NCBI GenBank assembly: GCA_963732355.1
Contig: CAVSZD010000006.1
Span: 682,001 to 746,000 of the forward strand
DNA: 64,000 bases
Direction: 5' to 3'
Source of the DNA: JADKAV01 sp963732355
Lineage (GTDB): Bacteria; Actinomycetota; Actinomycetes; S36-B12; UBA10799
The notes beneath the pieces are model-generated. The model was not told the origin of the DNA, did no database searches, and was given only the letters and a program-made list of their open reading frames with translations. Both the position numbers and the translations under genes were made by a program. Position 1 is the first letter of the stretch; every line of letters begins with the position of its first letter. Below, in pieces: positions 1-7,740 of this stretch.

Positions 1-281
1 ACTTCGTCCCGACGCTTGCGGTGGAAATCTGCGATCCGCCGCCGGGTGATGGCCAACAACCAGGCTGGCACATTCCCAGCGTCCGGATCGAAGTTCTCCC
101 GGCTGCGCCACGCGGAGATGAAGACCGCTTGGGTGACATCCTCCGCATCGGCCGAAGATGGCACCGATCTCAACGCCACTGTGTACACCAGACGGGACCA
201 CCGCTGGTAGGCCTCCGCCAGTGCGGACTCTTCCCCTGCGGCCAGCTGTCGCCCTACTTCGGCAACGTCCAGCTCAGTCAT
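1..281 (-). CDS. ECF sigma factor, SigK-like (3' part beyond the window)
   Basis: The first 93 residues of a sigma-70 family protein run off the window start. They contain sigma region 2: an AYQRWSRLVYTVALR helix, then SADAEDVTQAVFISAW (the core-binding DAEDVTQ motif), then PAWLLAITRRRIADFHRKR. Region 4 is not visible. The gene lies 76 bp downstream of, and in the same direction as, the secreted fasciclin gene. This resembles the SigK/MPT70-MPT83 association of mycobacteria, so SigK-like is inferred from context plus region 2. A short inverted repeat (325-338, GTGAGA/TCTCAC) lies in the gap. An anti-sigma gene would be expected next, outside the window. Confidence 0.88.
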   Translation of the reverse strand, partial: MTELDVAEVGRQLAAGEESALAEAYQRWSRLVYTVALRSVPSSADAEDVTQAVFISAWRSRENFDPDAGNVPAWLLAITRRRIADFHRKRRDE

Positions 282-357
282 GGAAGCAGTCTCCCACACG
301 GCGGAGGCCCCCTGAATTGGTGCAGTGAGAAGTCTCACGGCAGGAGCGTGGTGGATG

Positions 358-990
358 CTATCCCAACAACCCGGCCTTGGGCACAAGCACGGCGTTGATC
401 CCGTGGGCAATCTGCTTGTTGCCCTTGTTGATGCCGGCTTGGACGACTCGGGCGGTCGGGAAGTCCTTGTTCTGGTCGACCACCCGGATTTTGCCCTTCT
501 TGACCTTGATCGTCAGCTTGCCTCCCTGCGCCGTCTTCAGCTTCGTGCCGTTGGCCTTGGCCGCCTGCTTGCTGGTGATGGTCTTGCCGGCCACCACGTG
601 GTAGAGCAGGATGTTCTCGATCTGCTTGATGGAGAGAGTCGACGCGATTGCCTCGAAAGCGGCTTGCTCGGAGTTAACTTCCACGCCCAGGCCCTTCACG
701 AGGTTGATGAACGCGCGGTCCTGGGGTGCGAACACCGTCAGACGCTGGTCACCTTGGGTGACGAGCGCCACCGGGCTCTTGTCATCGGCGGTGATGACGG
801 CCAGGGCTGCCTGGGTCAGGATGTCGTAGTCCTTGCCGTTGCTGTCGAACTCGTCGTTGTCAGCCAGTAGCACGCTGGCCAGCGAGTCGTTGCCCGCTTT
901 CGCGGTGGCGGGGGCCACGGCCAGACCAACGCCGAGAGCGGCGGTGGCCGCAACGGCGGTGCCAGCGGTGATCGTGCGTTTGATGTTCAT
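358..990 (-). CDS. Secreted fasciclin (FAS1) domain protein
   Basis: 210 residues. The N-terminus is a signal peptide (basic MNIKR, hydrophobic stretch to about residue 28, ATAKA cleavage-like site). The rest is one FAS1 domain: LTVFAPQDRAFINL is the H1 motif, ILLYHVVAGKTI the YH motif, and HGINAVLVP the H2 end motif. FAS1 proteins of this size in actinobacteria (MPT70/MPT83) are exported surface or secreted proteins, possibly adhesive. A strong AGGAGG ribosome site lies 6 nt before the ATG. A candidate SigK-type promoter lies upstream, and the sigma gene follows, so the protein is probably a target of that sigma factor. Confidence 0.92.
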   Translation of the reverse strand: MNIKRTITAGTAVAATAALGVGLAVAPATAKAGNDSLASVLLADNDEFDSNGKDYDILTQAALAVITADDKSPVALVTQGDQRLTVFAPQDRAFINLVKGLGVEVNSEQAAFEAIASTLSIKQIENILLYHVVAGKTITSKQAAKANGTKLKTAQGGKLTIKVKKGKIRVVDQNKDFPTARVVQAGINKGNKQIAHGINAVLVPKAGLLG

Positions 991-1023
991 TTGTTGCCTC
1001 CTGTTTGTGGGTTACATAGAGGA

Positions 1024-1051
1024 GTTCGCGCCGGAGGGGTGGTTTGGATGC
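1024..1051 (-). promoter_or_regulatory. Candidate SigK-type ECF promoter for the fasciclin gene
   Basis: On the minus strand GCATCC (1051-1046) and GCGAAC (1029-1024) are separated by exactly 16 nt. As I recall it, the mycobacterial SigK consensus is CCATCC - 16/17 nt - CCGAAT, so the match is 5/6 and 4/6. The -10-like box ends about 33 nt before the fasciclin ATG. The assignment rests on this match plus the adjacent SigK-like gene. A housekeeping promoter is a possible alternative. Confidence 0.45.
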
Positions 1052-1195
1052 AGCGTTTTTGAAACGTTATATTTCAGGTGTCCGGGGCTGGGCCCGTGTC
1101 AGGCGCCCGCCTCAACCGCACCGGCCGCTAACCAGGGCGCCCGGAGGTTCGTCCGGCCACGTCAGGTCCCGCCTCAACCGCAGCCGCCGCTCCGC

Positions 1196-1263
1196 GTTAG
1201 AGGTTGTGCTGTTGGTTAGAGAAACAACGCGTGGATTCGCTAACGAGGACCACAACCTCTAAC
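1196..1263. repeat. 68-bp palindromic element, copy A1
   Basis: Outer arms GTTAGAGGTTGTG / CACAACCTCTAAC are a perfect 13-bp inverted repeat. Inner arms GTTAGAGAA / TTCGCTAAC pair with one mismatch around a loop containing ACAACGCGTGG. The same 68-bp layout recurs at 1417, 24765 and 29992, always between genes. Confidence 0.9.
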
Positions 1264-1416
1264 CAACCGGGGCCGGGCCCACGTCAGGTCCCGCCTCAAC
1301 CGCAGCCGCCGCTAACCGGGGCCGGGCCCACGTCAGGTCCCGCCTCAACCGCAGCGGCCGCTAACCGGGGCCGGGCCCACGTCAGGCGCCCGCCTCAACC
1401 GAAGCGGCCGCTCCGC

Positions 1417-1484
1417 GTTAGAGGTTGTGCTGTTGGTTAGAGAAACAACGCGTGGATTCGCTAACGAGGACCACAACCTCTAAC
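1417..1484. repeat. 68-bp palindromic element, copy A2
   Basis: This copy appears identical to the one at 1196-1263, including the single inner-arm mismatch. The pair looks like a recent duplication together with the surrounding GC-rich units. Confidence 0.9.
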
Positions 1485-1554
1485 CAACCGGGGCCGGGCC
1501 CGAGTCAGGTCCCGCCTCAGCCTGGACCGGCCGCTAACCGGGGCCGGGCCCACG

Positions 1555-2517
1555 TCAGGCGCCCGCCTCAGCCTGAACCGTTGCCCCGAGGCCGGTGCGA
1601 AGGTCGCGGGCGTGCCAGCCCAGTTCCGCCTGCGCCTTGGCCGGGCTGCCCAAGTAGCTGGCCCGCGAGGCACGCAGCGACTCTGACCGGTAAGTCGCCG
1701 GCAGCGGCAGGAACCTCTCCAGGAAACCGGCCGACAATGCTGACGCACCCACCATCGCGTCCGGCATCACAATCGGGGCCGGACCGCCGGCGATCTCAGA
1801 GGTGATGCGCAAGACCTCGGCCATGGTCGTGCGCGGTCCAGCGAGCATGTAGCTCTCACCGGAGCGGCCCGATTCCATGGCCAGAACATGGCCGGTGGCG
1901 ATGTCGTCCACGTACGCCATGCAAATGCGCATGCCGGCGGGGACCAAGACCCGCTTGCGCCGCGCCGCCTGGCGGATCAACTCACCGATCTGGCTGGTGT
2001 CCCCGGGGCCGTAGACGGCACTGGGCATGGTGATCACGACGTCGAGCCCGTCCGCAGCGAAACCCTGTGCGATCTCGTGGGCCTGTGCCTTCGTGTGGTC
2101 GTAAACCGAAAGGTGTTCGCCGGTGAAGGTGTAGGTCTCGTCGCGGACCTCGCCGTGGGTGTCGGAGTTCACGGCCACGGTGGAGGTGTAGACCACCCGG
2201 GGCACCCCGGCATCGCGAGCCGCGTCGAGCGCGTTGCGGGTTCCTTGTACGTTGACAGCCCAGCCCTGCTCCGGGTCCGAACTGCCGACCTTGTACCAGC
2301 CCGCGACGTGGAACACCCCGTCGGCGCCCTCGAACGCTTTCACCATGGAACTGCGCGAGGTGACATCTCCGGGGACGAGATCAACGCCCAGGGCGCTCAG
2401 CGACGCCGCCTTGGCCGGGTTGCGCACGACCGCAACTACCTCGTGGTCAGCCTCACGCAACTGCCGCGCGAGGTAACGGCCGATGAAACCTGTGCCCCCA
2501 GTGAGTGCGTAGCGCAT
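1555..2517 (-). CDS. NAD(P)-dependent epimerase/dehydratase (extended SDR)
   Basis: 320 residues. The N-terminal Rossmann motif GGTGFIG (residues 7-13) follows the first strand. YTSTVAVNS carries the catalytic Ser/Thr region and YDHTK the YxxxK pair. The pattern resembles dihydroflavonol-4-reductase/NAD-epimerase-like SDRs, but the substrate cannot be told from sequence. It starts 24 nt after the stop of the sugar dehydrogenase and is probably in its operon. The C-terminal tail (AEAGA) and the stop lie inside the GC-rich repeat array, so the last residues are probably repeat-derived. Confidence 0.85.
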   Translation of the reverse strand: MRYALTGGTGFIGRYLARQLREADHEVVAVVRNPAKAASLSALGVDLVPGDVTSRSSMVKAFEGADGVFHVAGWYKVGSSDPEQGWAVNVQGTRNALDAARDAGVPRVVYTSTVAVNSDTHGEVRDETYTFTGEHLSVYDHTKAQAHEIAQGFAADGLDVVITMPSAVYGPGDTSQIGELIRQAARRKRVLVPAGMRICMAYVDDIATGHVLAMESGRSGESYMLAGPRTTMAEVLRITSEIAGGPAPIVMPDAMVGASALSAGFLERFLPLPATYRSESLRASRASYLGSPAKAQAELGWHARDLRTGLGATVQAEAGA

Positions 2518-2541
2518 TGCCCCATGGTGGCACGCCTGGTT

Positions 2542-3558
2542 TCAGCCCACCCGTTGCAGCGACCCGTCGATGGTGGTCAGCAGCAGTTCCCCGCGGGCAT
2601 CGAGGCCGAACGACGTGACGCCGTCGGCCTGCCCGATCTGCTGGCGCTGACCGTCGCGGTAGGCCCAGACCGTGCCGGAGATGAAGTCCCCGAACACGTA
2701 CCACCCCTGCAGAGAGGGGACATCCGAGCCGCGGTACACGTAGCCACCGGTGATGCTCCCGCCGAGTTTGCGGCCATAGGTCAGAACCGGTTTGGTGACG
2801 TCGCGTCCGGCGCAACGGTCGGCGTTGTAACGGCTCTCCCCCTCAAAGCACGACCAGCCGAAGTCGAAACGCTTGCCGTCGGTTGACATCCGGTCCACCT
2901 CCTCGAACTTGTCCTGCCCCACGTCCCCGATCCACATCTGGCCGGTGGGCGCATCGATGCTGAACCGCCAGGGATTGCGCAGGCCGACTGCCACGATCCG
3001 CCGGTCTCCGGACTTGGGGTTGGACGCTGGGATGCAGTATTTGCGCTTGCCGCACGTCGGGTCGATTCGAAGAATCTTGCCGCGCAGGTCCTGGAGGCTG
3101 CGAGCCGCGTCAAATGGGTCGCCGGATCCCCCGCCGTCCCCGGTGGAGATGTACAGCAGCCCCCTATAAAGCGCCAGTTGGCCGCCGTTGTGGTTCTGGT
3201 TCACTGGATGCTTAATGCGGATGATCTTGCGTTCCCCGCCGCCCTTGGTGAAACGCGAGACCTGCAGGGCGCCGCGGGTATCGGTGTAGGCGGCGTAGAA
3301 CTGGCCACCTTGGACCCGCACCATGGACAGCAGCCCCTGCTCACCCTCGGTGGACAGCCCGCGAACCCGGAACCACGTCGAGGTGTTGCCGTTGGGCTTC
3401 ACTTTGACGATGCGCCCGTCCTTCTCGGTCACCAACAGCGCGCGCTTGGGACCCGGGACCACACTCGTGGGTGCAGAGAGGTTGCTGGTGACCGTCTGGA
3501 GGTCGACCGGCCCAGGTGAGGCAGCAATGGCAGCTGCGAGCAGCGTTTCAGCGAGCAT
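2542..3558 (-). CDS. Soluble PQQ-type aldose/sorbosone dehydrogenase-like protein
   Basis: 338 residues with a weak N-terminal export signal (MLAETLLAAAIAASPGPV). It matches the GSDH six-bladed propeller family: NQNHNGGQLAL carries the conserved His, then YISTGDGGGSGDPFDAA, RGKILRID, VGLRNPWRFSID and WIGDVGQDKFEEVD. In this family the protein is exported and oxidises aldose sugars with PQQ. Some actinobacterial members may act without a known substrate. No PQQ biosynthesis genes are seen here, so cofactor use is inferred. The SDR follows closely. Confidence 0.82.
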   Translation of the reverse strand: MLAETLLAAAIAASPGPVDLQTVTSNLSAPTSVVPGPKRALLVTEKDGRIVKVKPNGNTSTWFRVRGLSTEGEQGLLSMVRVQGGQFYAAYTDTRGALQVSRFTKGGGERKIIRIKHPVNQNHNGGQLALYRGLLYISTGDGGGSGDPFDAARSLQDLRGKILRIDPTCGKRKYCIPASNPKSGDRRIVAVGLRNPWRFSIDAPTGQMWIGDVGQDKFEEVDRMSTDGKRFDFGWSCFEGESRYNADRCAGRDVTKPVLTYGRKLGGSITGGYVYRGSDVPSLQGWYVFGDFISGTVWAYRDGQRQQIGQADGVTSFGLDARGELLLTTIDGSLQRVG

Positions 3559-3622
3559 GGGTCGAGCGTAGACCGGTTCGTCGGATCTCAGGTCCGTTGG
3601 CCACCGCGGGCGGAGTGTGGCC

Positions 3623-3712
3623 TGTCCGAATTTGCAGGCTCATCAGGGGGCTGCCTGAGGTCCGCTGAGGGGGAGTGCGGTCGGGTCCATGATCATCCTG
3701 CAAATCCGGACA
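3623..3712. repeat. 90-bp palindromic element, copy B1
   Basis: It begins TGTCCGAATTTGCAGG and ends CCTGCAAATCCGGACA, giving long inverted arms around a loop of about 44 nt. It lies between the sugar dehydrogenase start and the flippase-like gene stop. Two further copies of exactly 90 bp lie at 12875 and 13018. Its loop differs from theirs, while the arms are kept. Confidence 0.85.
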
Positions 3713-3764
3713 ACATCGCGCCTGCCTTTCGTGACCTGTCGAGGTCACGGTGCGCGGGAACCGG

Positions 3765-4832
3765 TCAGGCGGTGGTTGCCGGGTTCTTGTGCGCGTGGGC
3801 CCGCCACCACAGGAACGTGCCGACACCAAGGAAGATCTGCGGCACCCACGAGCAGGCCCGCCAGACCAAGGTCGCCGCCAGCGCGTCGTTCTGATCCATT
3901 CCGAAGGAGACCAGCAGCGCCGTCAACGCGGCGTCCACGGTGCCCAGTCCGCCAGGGGTGAGCGGGATCATGGTGCCCAGCCGCGAGATCGCGAAGGCGG
4001 CGAAGGCCTCAGCCGCCGTCAAGCCCGAGGACCGTCCGTCGGATACCGCCCGGATGGCCACGAACAGGATGAGGAACTGACCGAAGATCATCCCAAAGTT
4101 GGACGCAGTGATCGAGATCCAGTGTTTGGAGACCACCCCGACGATCTGCGATCGGAAGTCCACGACTTCGGTGACAACGTCGTATTCCTTGTGCATGCGG
4201 TGCAGGATCGGGTTGGCCAACTTCTGCCCCCACCCACCGATCTTGCGGGCCAGGTCCTCGCTGCGCAGGATCAGTGCGAAGACGAGTACGGCGCCACCGA
4301 TCGCCAGCAGACCGACAATCGCTGCGGTCAGGTATTGCTGCGGGTTCTCCCCGCTGAGCAGCAGCAGAAGGACGCCGATCACAGGCAGTCCCAGCGTCAT
4401 GAAGACGCTCCAGACGCTGGTGATGGCGATGCCAGTCGTGGCTGCCGCCGAACTCACCTTGTAGCCGGCCAACATCGCGTACTGCACACCGAGGCCCACC
4501 GCCCCACCTGCCGGGACAGCGTTCGAGATGGTGAACGAGGTCTGGCGCACAACGAATGCGGGGTTGTACTTCAGGCCCGGGATCGCGGCCATGAGGGGGA
4601 AGACGTAGACCCACAGGTTGACAACGATTGCGACCAGTAGGGACGCCTTGTCCAGGTTGCTCATCGCCTGCACGGCGTCCCAGGCGTCGGAGTAGTTGCC
4701 CAGTTTCGGCAGGATGCCCGCGAACACGATGACAAGCGTCACGACCGTGATGACACCGGCGATGATGCTCTTCTTCTTGTCGAGTTTCGGGATCTCCGGT
4801 TCGGTGGGAGTCGCGGCGGCGTCGTCGGTCAC
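3765..4832 (-). CDS. Flippase-like membrane protein (LPG synthase TM / YbhN family)
   Basis: 355 residues with about eight membrane segments, after a short charged N-terminus. Family features include the SNAVPAGGAVGLGVQYAML segment and the late SRLGTMIPLTPGGLGTVDAAL segment, typical of the UPF0104/PF03706 fold. Members are the flippase half of MprF or stand-alone lipid or lipid-linked sugar transporters. No soluble aminoacyl-transferase domain is attached. The gene stops 259 nt before its downstream neighbour in direction of transcription and follows ppgK by 4 nt, so the two are probably co-transcribed. Confidence 0.85.
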   Translation of the reverse strand: MTDDAAATPTEPEIPKLDKKKSIIAGVITVVTLVIVFAGILPKLGNYSDAWDAVQAMSNLDKASLLVAIVVNLWVYVFPLMAAIPGLKYNPAFVVRQTSFTISNAVPAGGAVGLGVQYAMLAGYKVSSAAATTGIAITSVWSVFMTLGLPVIGVLLLLLSGENPQQYLTAAIVGLLAIGGAVLVFALILRSEDLARKIGGWGQKLANPILHRMHKEYDVVTEVVDFRSQIVGVVSKHWISITASNFGMIFGQFLILFVAIRAVSDGRSSGLTAAEAFAAFAISRLGTMIPLTPGGLGTVDAALTALLVSFGMDQNDALAATLVWRACSWVPQIFLGVGTFLWWRAHAHKNPATTA

Positions 4833-4836
4833 CAGA

Positions 4837-5577
4837 TCACCGTGCCATATCCAGGTCCCAGACCTTCACACCGCCAAGGATTCCGGCGACGTTGGGTACA
4901 ACGGTCACATCCTCGCCGAGTTCGACGGTGAGTTTCTTGGCGTTTCCGCCCCCGACGAAAAGGTGGTCCCAGCCGAAGACCGGGCGTAATCCGTCCACGG
5001 TGGCGAGGATCCGCCTGGACCACTTCTGTGGCCCGAGGCGCTTGAGCACTGCCTTGCCCATCCAGGTGTCGTAGGTGAACCCCTTGCGCACCGGTGCGTG
5101 GGACATCTCCAGGTGCGGGGCGAGCCGGCCATCGTCGTAGACCGCGCAGCCGAGGCCAGTTCCGAGGGTGAACATCACCTCCAGGCCGGTTCGTTTAACG
5201 ACTGCCGCGCCCTGAACCTCCGCATCGTTGAGAACGCGCACCGGTTTACCGAAGGCTTGCTCGAGGGCGGCCGTCGCGTCCCAGTTTCGCCAGGCCCGGT
5301 CCAGTTCGGGGTCCTTGCGGGTGTAGGGCCCGTGCAGGTTCGGGTAGTGGGGTGTGGAGATCACGACCCCGTGCCGGATCATGCCCGGGATGCCCACGGT
5401 GACGCGGTCGAAGTCGGGCATCGCTGAGGTGATCTGCTGCAGCACGCCGATGAAGCGATCAGGCGGCAAGGGGTAAGGGGTCTTGATGCGGATGCGTTCG
5501 GCCAGCAGTTGCGCGTCGGCATCCACGACCGAGCCCTTGATGCCGGAGCCACCGCAGTCGAGGGCGAGCGTTCGCAT
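4837..5577 (-). CDS. ppgK: Polyphosphate glucokinase (ROK family)
   Basis: 246 residues from the ATG giving MRTLALDCGGSGIKG, the phosphate-binding loop of ROK kinases. An upstream in-frame ATG at 5610 lies at the previous gene's stop and is less likely. Other landmarks are VTVGIPGM, VLNDAEVQGAA with the catalytic Asp, and TLGTGLGCAV, a signature of actinobacterial PpgK. The zinc-binding loop of bacterial repressor-type ROK proteins is absent. The enzyme phosphorylates glucose with polyphosphate, with or without ATP. It fits with PPK2 and PPi-PFK elsewhere in the window. Confidence 0.9.
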   Translation of the reverse strand: MRTLALDCGGSGIKGSVVDADAQLLAERIRIKTPYPLPPDRFIGVLQQITSAMPDFDRVTVGIPGMIRHGVVISTPHYPNLHGPYTRKDPELDRAWRNWDATAALEQAFGKPVRVLNDAEVQGAAVVKRTGLEVMFTLGTGLGCAVYDDGRLAPHLEMSHAPVRKGFTYDTWMGKAVLKRLGPQKWSRRILATVDGLRPVFGWDHLFVGGGNAKKLTVELGEDVTVVPNVAGILGGVKVWDLDMAR

Positions 5578-5606
5578 GGGCTCAGCCTGCCCGACAAAGC
5601 GCGGGT

Positions 5607-6308
5607 TCACTCGTCAGGGGCGGGCTTGGCAGGGCTGGACAGCCCGGGTACGTGCCAAGCGTTGACGATCTTGGCCAATGCCGTGACGAGGAACAACTGC
5701 CCGATGATCGCTTCCAGCACCGCCACGGACTGCCCGGGGTTGGCCGCCGGCACCAAGTCGCCGTAGCCGGTGGTGGTCAGGGTGATGAAGCTGAAGAAGA
5801 GGAACTCGGCGCCGTTGCCCCGTCCTGCGTCCCCGAAGAAGGCCGGGTCGGGTTGCCAAACGCTGATCGCCCGGTACGTGAACGAGAACATCAGGCCCAG
5901 CATCAGATAGACAGCGATCCCTCCCAGGATCGTGCGACCGTCCACCGTGTCCCTGCGGATGAGGTGGCGAAGGATGACGGCCGGGGCGATCAGGTAGAGG
6001 ATCGCGCTGAGCACCGGCAGGGCCTTGAGCGCTGGGTGGTCGAAGGTGAACGCGAGGCCGAAGATCCAGGTCGCAAGGGACGCCACTGCCAGGGCGACGC
6101 ACGCGATACCGGCGATCCGTTGCGCCCGTCGGGACTCCGAGGCGGAGAAGGTCAGGTACAAGGTGGCCAGTTGCACGACCCACACGGCGGTCAGCCCGCC
6201 CTCGCCCTCGGCGGTGGCGGCCACGACGTACGTCAAACACAGCAGCGCGACGACAAGGCCGTACCGGTTGGCGGCGTCGCGGTCTGTGACGGTGTTCAGC
6301 TGCGGCAT
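5607..6308 (-). CDS. Two-pore-domain-type potassium channel protein
   Basis: 233 residues starting at MPQLNTVTDRD, just after the aquaporin stop. Several hydrophobic segments precede the pore. The pore loop FSFITLTTTGYGDLVPA (filter TTTGYGD at about 178-184) is followed by a final membrane helix, AIIGQLFLVTALAKIV. It belongs to the Ion_trans_2 group of K+ channels. No RCK/TrkA domain is attached. It lies between aquaporin and ppgK on the same strand and is probably co-transcribed with both. An osmotic or ion homeostasis role is inferred from the aquaporin link. Confidence 0.88.
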   Translation of the reverse strand: MPQLNTVTDRDAANRYGLVVALLCLTYVVAATAEGEGGLTAVWVVQLATLYLTFSASESRRAQRIAGIACVALAVASLATWIFGLAFTFDHPALKALPVLSAILYLIAPAVILRHLIRRDTVDGRTILGGIAVYLMLGLMFSFTYRAISVWQPDPAFFGDAGRGNGAEFLFFSFITLTTTGYGDLVPAANPGQSVAVLEAIIGQLFLVTALAKIVNAWHVPGLSSPAKPAPDE

Positions 6309-6312
6309 TGGG

Positions 6313-7137
6313 TCATAGGGCCGAGGTATCGGTGGAGTCCAGGATTCCCTGAGCTGCCGCGGCGCCGCCCTTGGTCGGAGCCCCGCGCAGGATGCGTTCG
6401 AAGACCACGGCGAGCGCGGCTCCGGCCACCGGGCCCACCACATACACCCAGTAGTTGGTGAAGTCCCATCCGACCAGCGCCGGTCCCAGGGATCGGATGG
6501 GGTTCATCGATGCACCGCTGACCGGGGCCCCCCACACCGACACCAGACCGATGTAGGAGCCCACCGCGATGGCCCCGGCGATGCCGATGTTGCGGGCGCC
6601 GGTCGCTGTGCCGAGGATGACGCTGACCAGGCCGAGGGTGAGCAACCCCTCCATGAGGGCCGCGGTGGGAGCGCTCACGCCAGCGGCCGGAAGTGTGGCG
6701 CCGGCCATGATGTCGCCGAAGGTCCATTGCAGGAACAGACATGCGAGGGTCGCGCCGACGAATTGGGCGAGTATGTAGCCGGGGACCCGCAGCCACGGAA
6801 AGTTGCCCCGGGTGGCGAAGGCCAGCGTGACGGCCGGGTTGAGGTGGGCGCCGCTGATCGTGCCCATGAAGAAGATGATTCCCATGACCATCATCCCGGG
6901 GGCGAGGGCTTTCATGGCAAGGGTCAGTTCGCCCCCGAACGCCGCCGCGCCGACCACCCCTCCGCCGGCCGCCACAACAACCAGCAGGAAAGTGCCCCAG
7001 ACTTCGCTGAACAGACGGCGGTACTCCAGGGAGGAATCGTCGAACTGCTGGGCGTCCAGGCTCGTCGCGCGGTAGCGGCGTTCGAGCCATTCGACGACTG
7101 GCTCTCCATCATGATCATCGGCCGGCGTTGTAGTCAT
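6313..7137 (-). CDS. Aquaporin / MIP family channel
   Basis: 274 residues from MTTTPADDHD. The first pore motif is GAHLNPAVT (NPA at 100-102). The second is GASMNPIRSLGPA, where the Ala of NPA is replaced by Ile. Six membrane segments are recognisable. It has a long hydrophilic N-terminus of about 40 residues, rich in acidic and basic residues. An upstream in-frame start at 7176 would add 13 residues, but MTTT is the usual kind of start. The product conducts water or small neutral solutes; the NPI variant leaves the selectivity open. Confidence 0.88.
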   Translation of the reverse strand: MTTTPADDHDGEPVVEWLERRYRATSLDAQQFDDSSLEYRRLFSEVWGTFLLVVVAAGGGVVGAAAFGGELTLAMKALAPGMMVMGIIFFMGTISGAHLNPAVTLAFATRGNFPWLRVPGYILAQFVGATLACLFLQWTFGDIMAGATLPAAGVSAPTAALMEGLLTLGLVSVILGTATGARNIGIAGAIAVGSYIGLVSVWGAPVSGASMNPIRSLGPALVGWDFTNYWVYVVGPVAGAALAVVFERILRGAPTKGGAAAAQGILDSTDTSAL

Positions 7138-7264
7138 GTGCCAAAGGTGGCCCACGCAAGAGGAGGCGGCAAGCACCTCGCGCCCGTGTCACGATCTGAT
7201 GCAGGCCGCTATCTGGCGCGGCGCAGAGCTGTACGATCGCCTCACGACCAGCGAGGAGACCGCT

Positions 7265-7564
7265 ATGCGCAAGTCCGTCGTCACCGTTTCCATCGCCACC
7301 GCTGTGGTGGCCCCGTTGCTTTTCAGTGCCCCGGCGATGGCGGGCAGCTTCCCCCGCAAGGCCGTCCAGAACGCCATTGAGAGTCAGATCAAAGAGGTCG
7401 TCGGGCAGAAGGCCACAGTGAAGTGCCCCGCACGATCGAGTTGGACCAGGGGTGCGGTGTTCTTCTGCAACGCCAAGCCCACCAACGGCGCTGCTTCCTA
7501 CCGGGTCAAGGTCACCCTCGGCCGGGAGAAGACCCACGCCTTCCGCTGGCTCAAGGTCGGCTGA
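7265..7564 (+). CDS. Small secreted DUF4333-like protein
   Basis: 99 residues with a clear signal peptide (MRKSVVTVSIATAVVAPLLFSAPAMA). The mature part, AVQNAIESQIKEVVGQKATVKCP, has the shape of a DUF4333 domain. Two Cys in the mature part (one in KCP, one in FFCN) fit the disulfide seen in that family. The start is fixed by a GAGGAG ribosome site 8 nt upstream. It is divergent from aquaporin and convergent with an acyl-CoA dehydrogenase. Function is unknown. Confidence 0.75.
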   Translation: MRKSVVTVSIATAVVAPLLFSAPAMAGSFPRKAVQNAIESQIKEVVGQKATVKCPARSSWTRGAVFFCNAKPTNGAASYRVKVTLGREKTHAFRWLKVG

Positions 7565-7592
7565 GACGGGCGGGGTCGCCACCCGCTCCCCC

Positions 7593-7649
7593 GTTGTCGC
7601 GAAGTTGACGCGACACGCCGGGGCAGCGTGTCCGGGTAACTTCGCAACA
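7593..7649. repeat. Nested inverted repeat downstream of the DUF4333-like gene
   Basis: Outer arms GCGAAGTT (7599-7606) and AACTTCGC (7638-7645) enclose inner arms ACACGC (7613-7618) and GCGTGT (7626-7631). GTTG and CAAC flank the outer arms. The double-stem design resembles the 68-bp family but the sequence differs. I found only one copy in the window. Confidence 0.6.
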
Positions 7650-7699
7650 TCGGCGGGTTGGGCGGCCAAACCGACGCGAAAAGGGGCCGCGGACAGCAG

Positions 7700-7733
7700 A
7701 AACCCCGGCCACCACTTCTGGCGACCGGGGTTT
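7700..7733. terminator. Bidirectional terminator hairpin
   Basis: AAACCCCGG (7700-7708) pairs with CCGGGGTTT (7725-7733), giving A-rich and T-rich ends on both strands. It sits between the convergent DUF4333-like gene and the acyl-CoA dehydrogenase stop at 7741. Confidence 0.8.
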
Positions 7734-7740
7734 GCGTGCT

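Larger units (their letters stand above)
1082..1570. repeat. GC-rich ~49-bp repeat array interrupted by two 68-bp palindromes
   Basis: The stretch holds about seven imperfect copies of a unit reading GCCGGGCCCACGTCAGG, then a CCCGCCTCAACCG core and a CGCTAACCGG end. Units starting at 1272, 1321 and 1370 are exactly 49 bp apart; 1493 and 1543 are 50 bp apart. Two 68-bp palindromic elements (1196-1263, 1417-1484) sit between blocks of units. The last unit runs into the 3' end of the SDR gene and supplies its stop codon. No convincing gene lies in 991-1554. Confidence 0.85.

Noticed and set aside
1044..1805. Pro-rich open frames in the GC-rich repeat array
   Set aside because: They are translations of the repeats themselves, lack ribosome sites and end at random.
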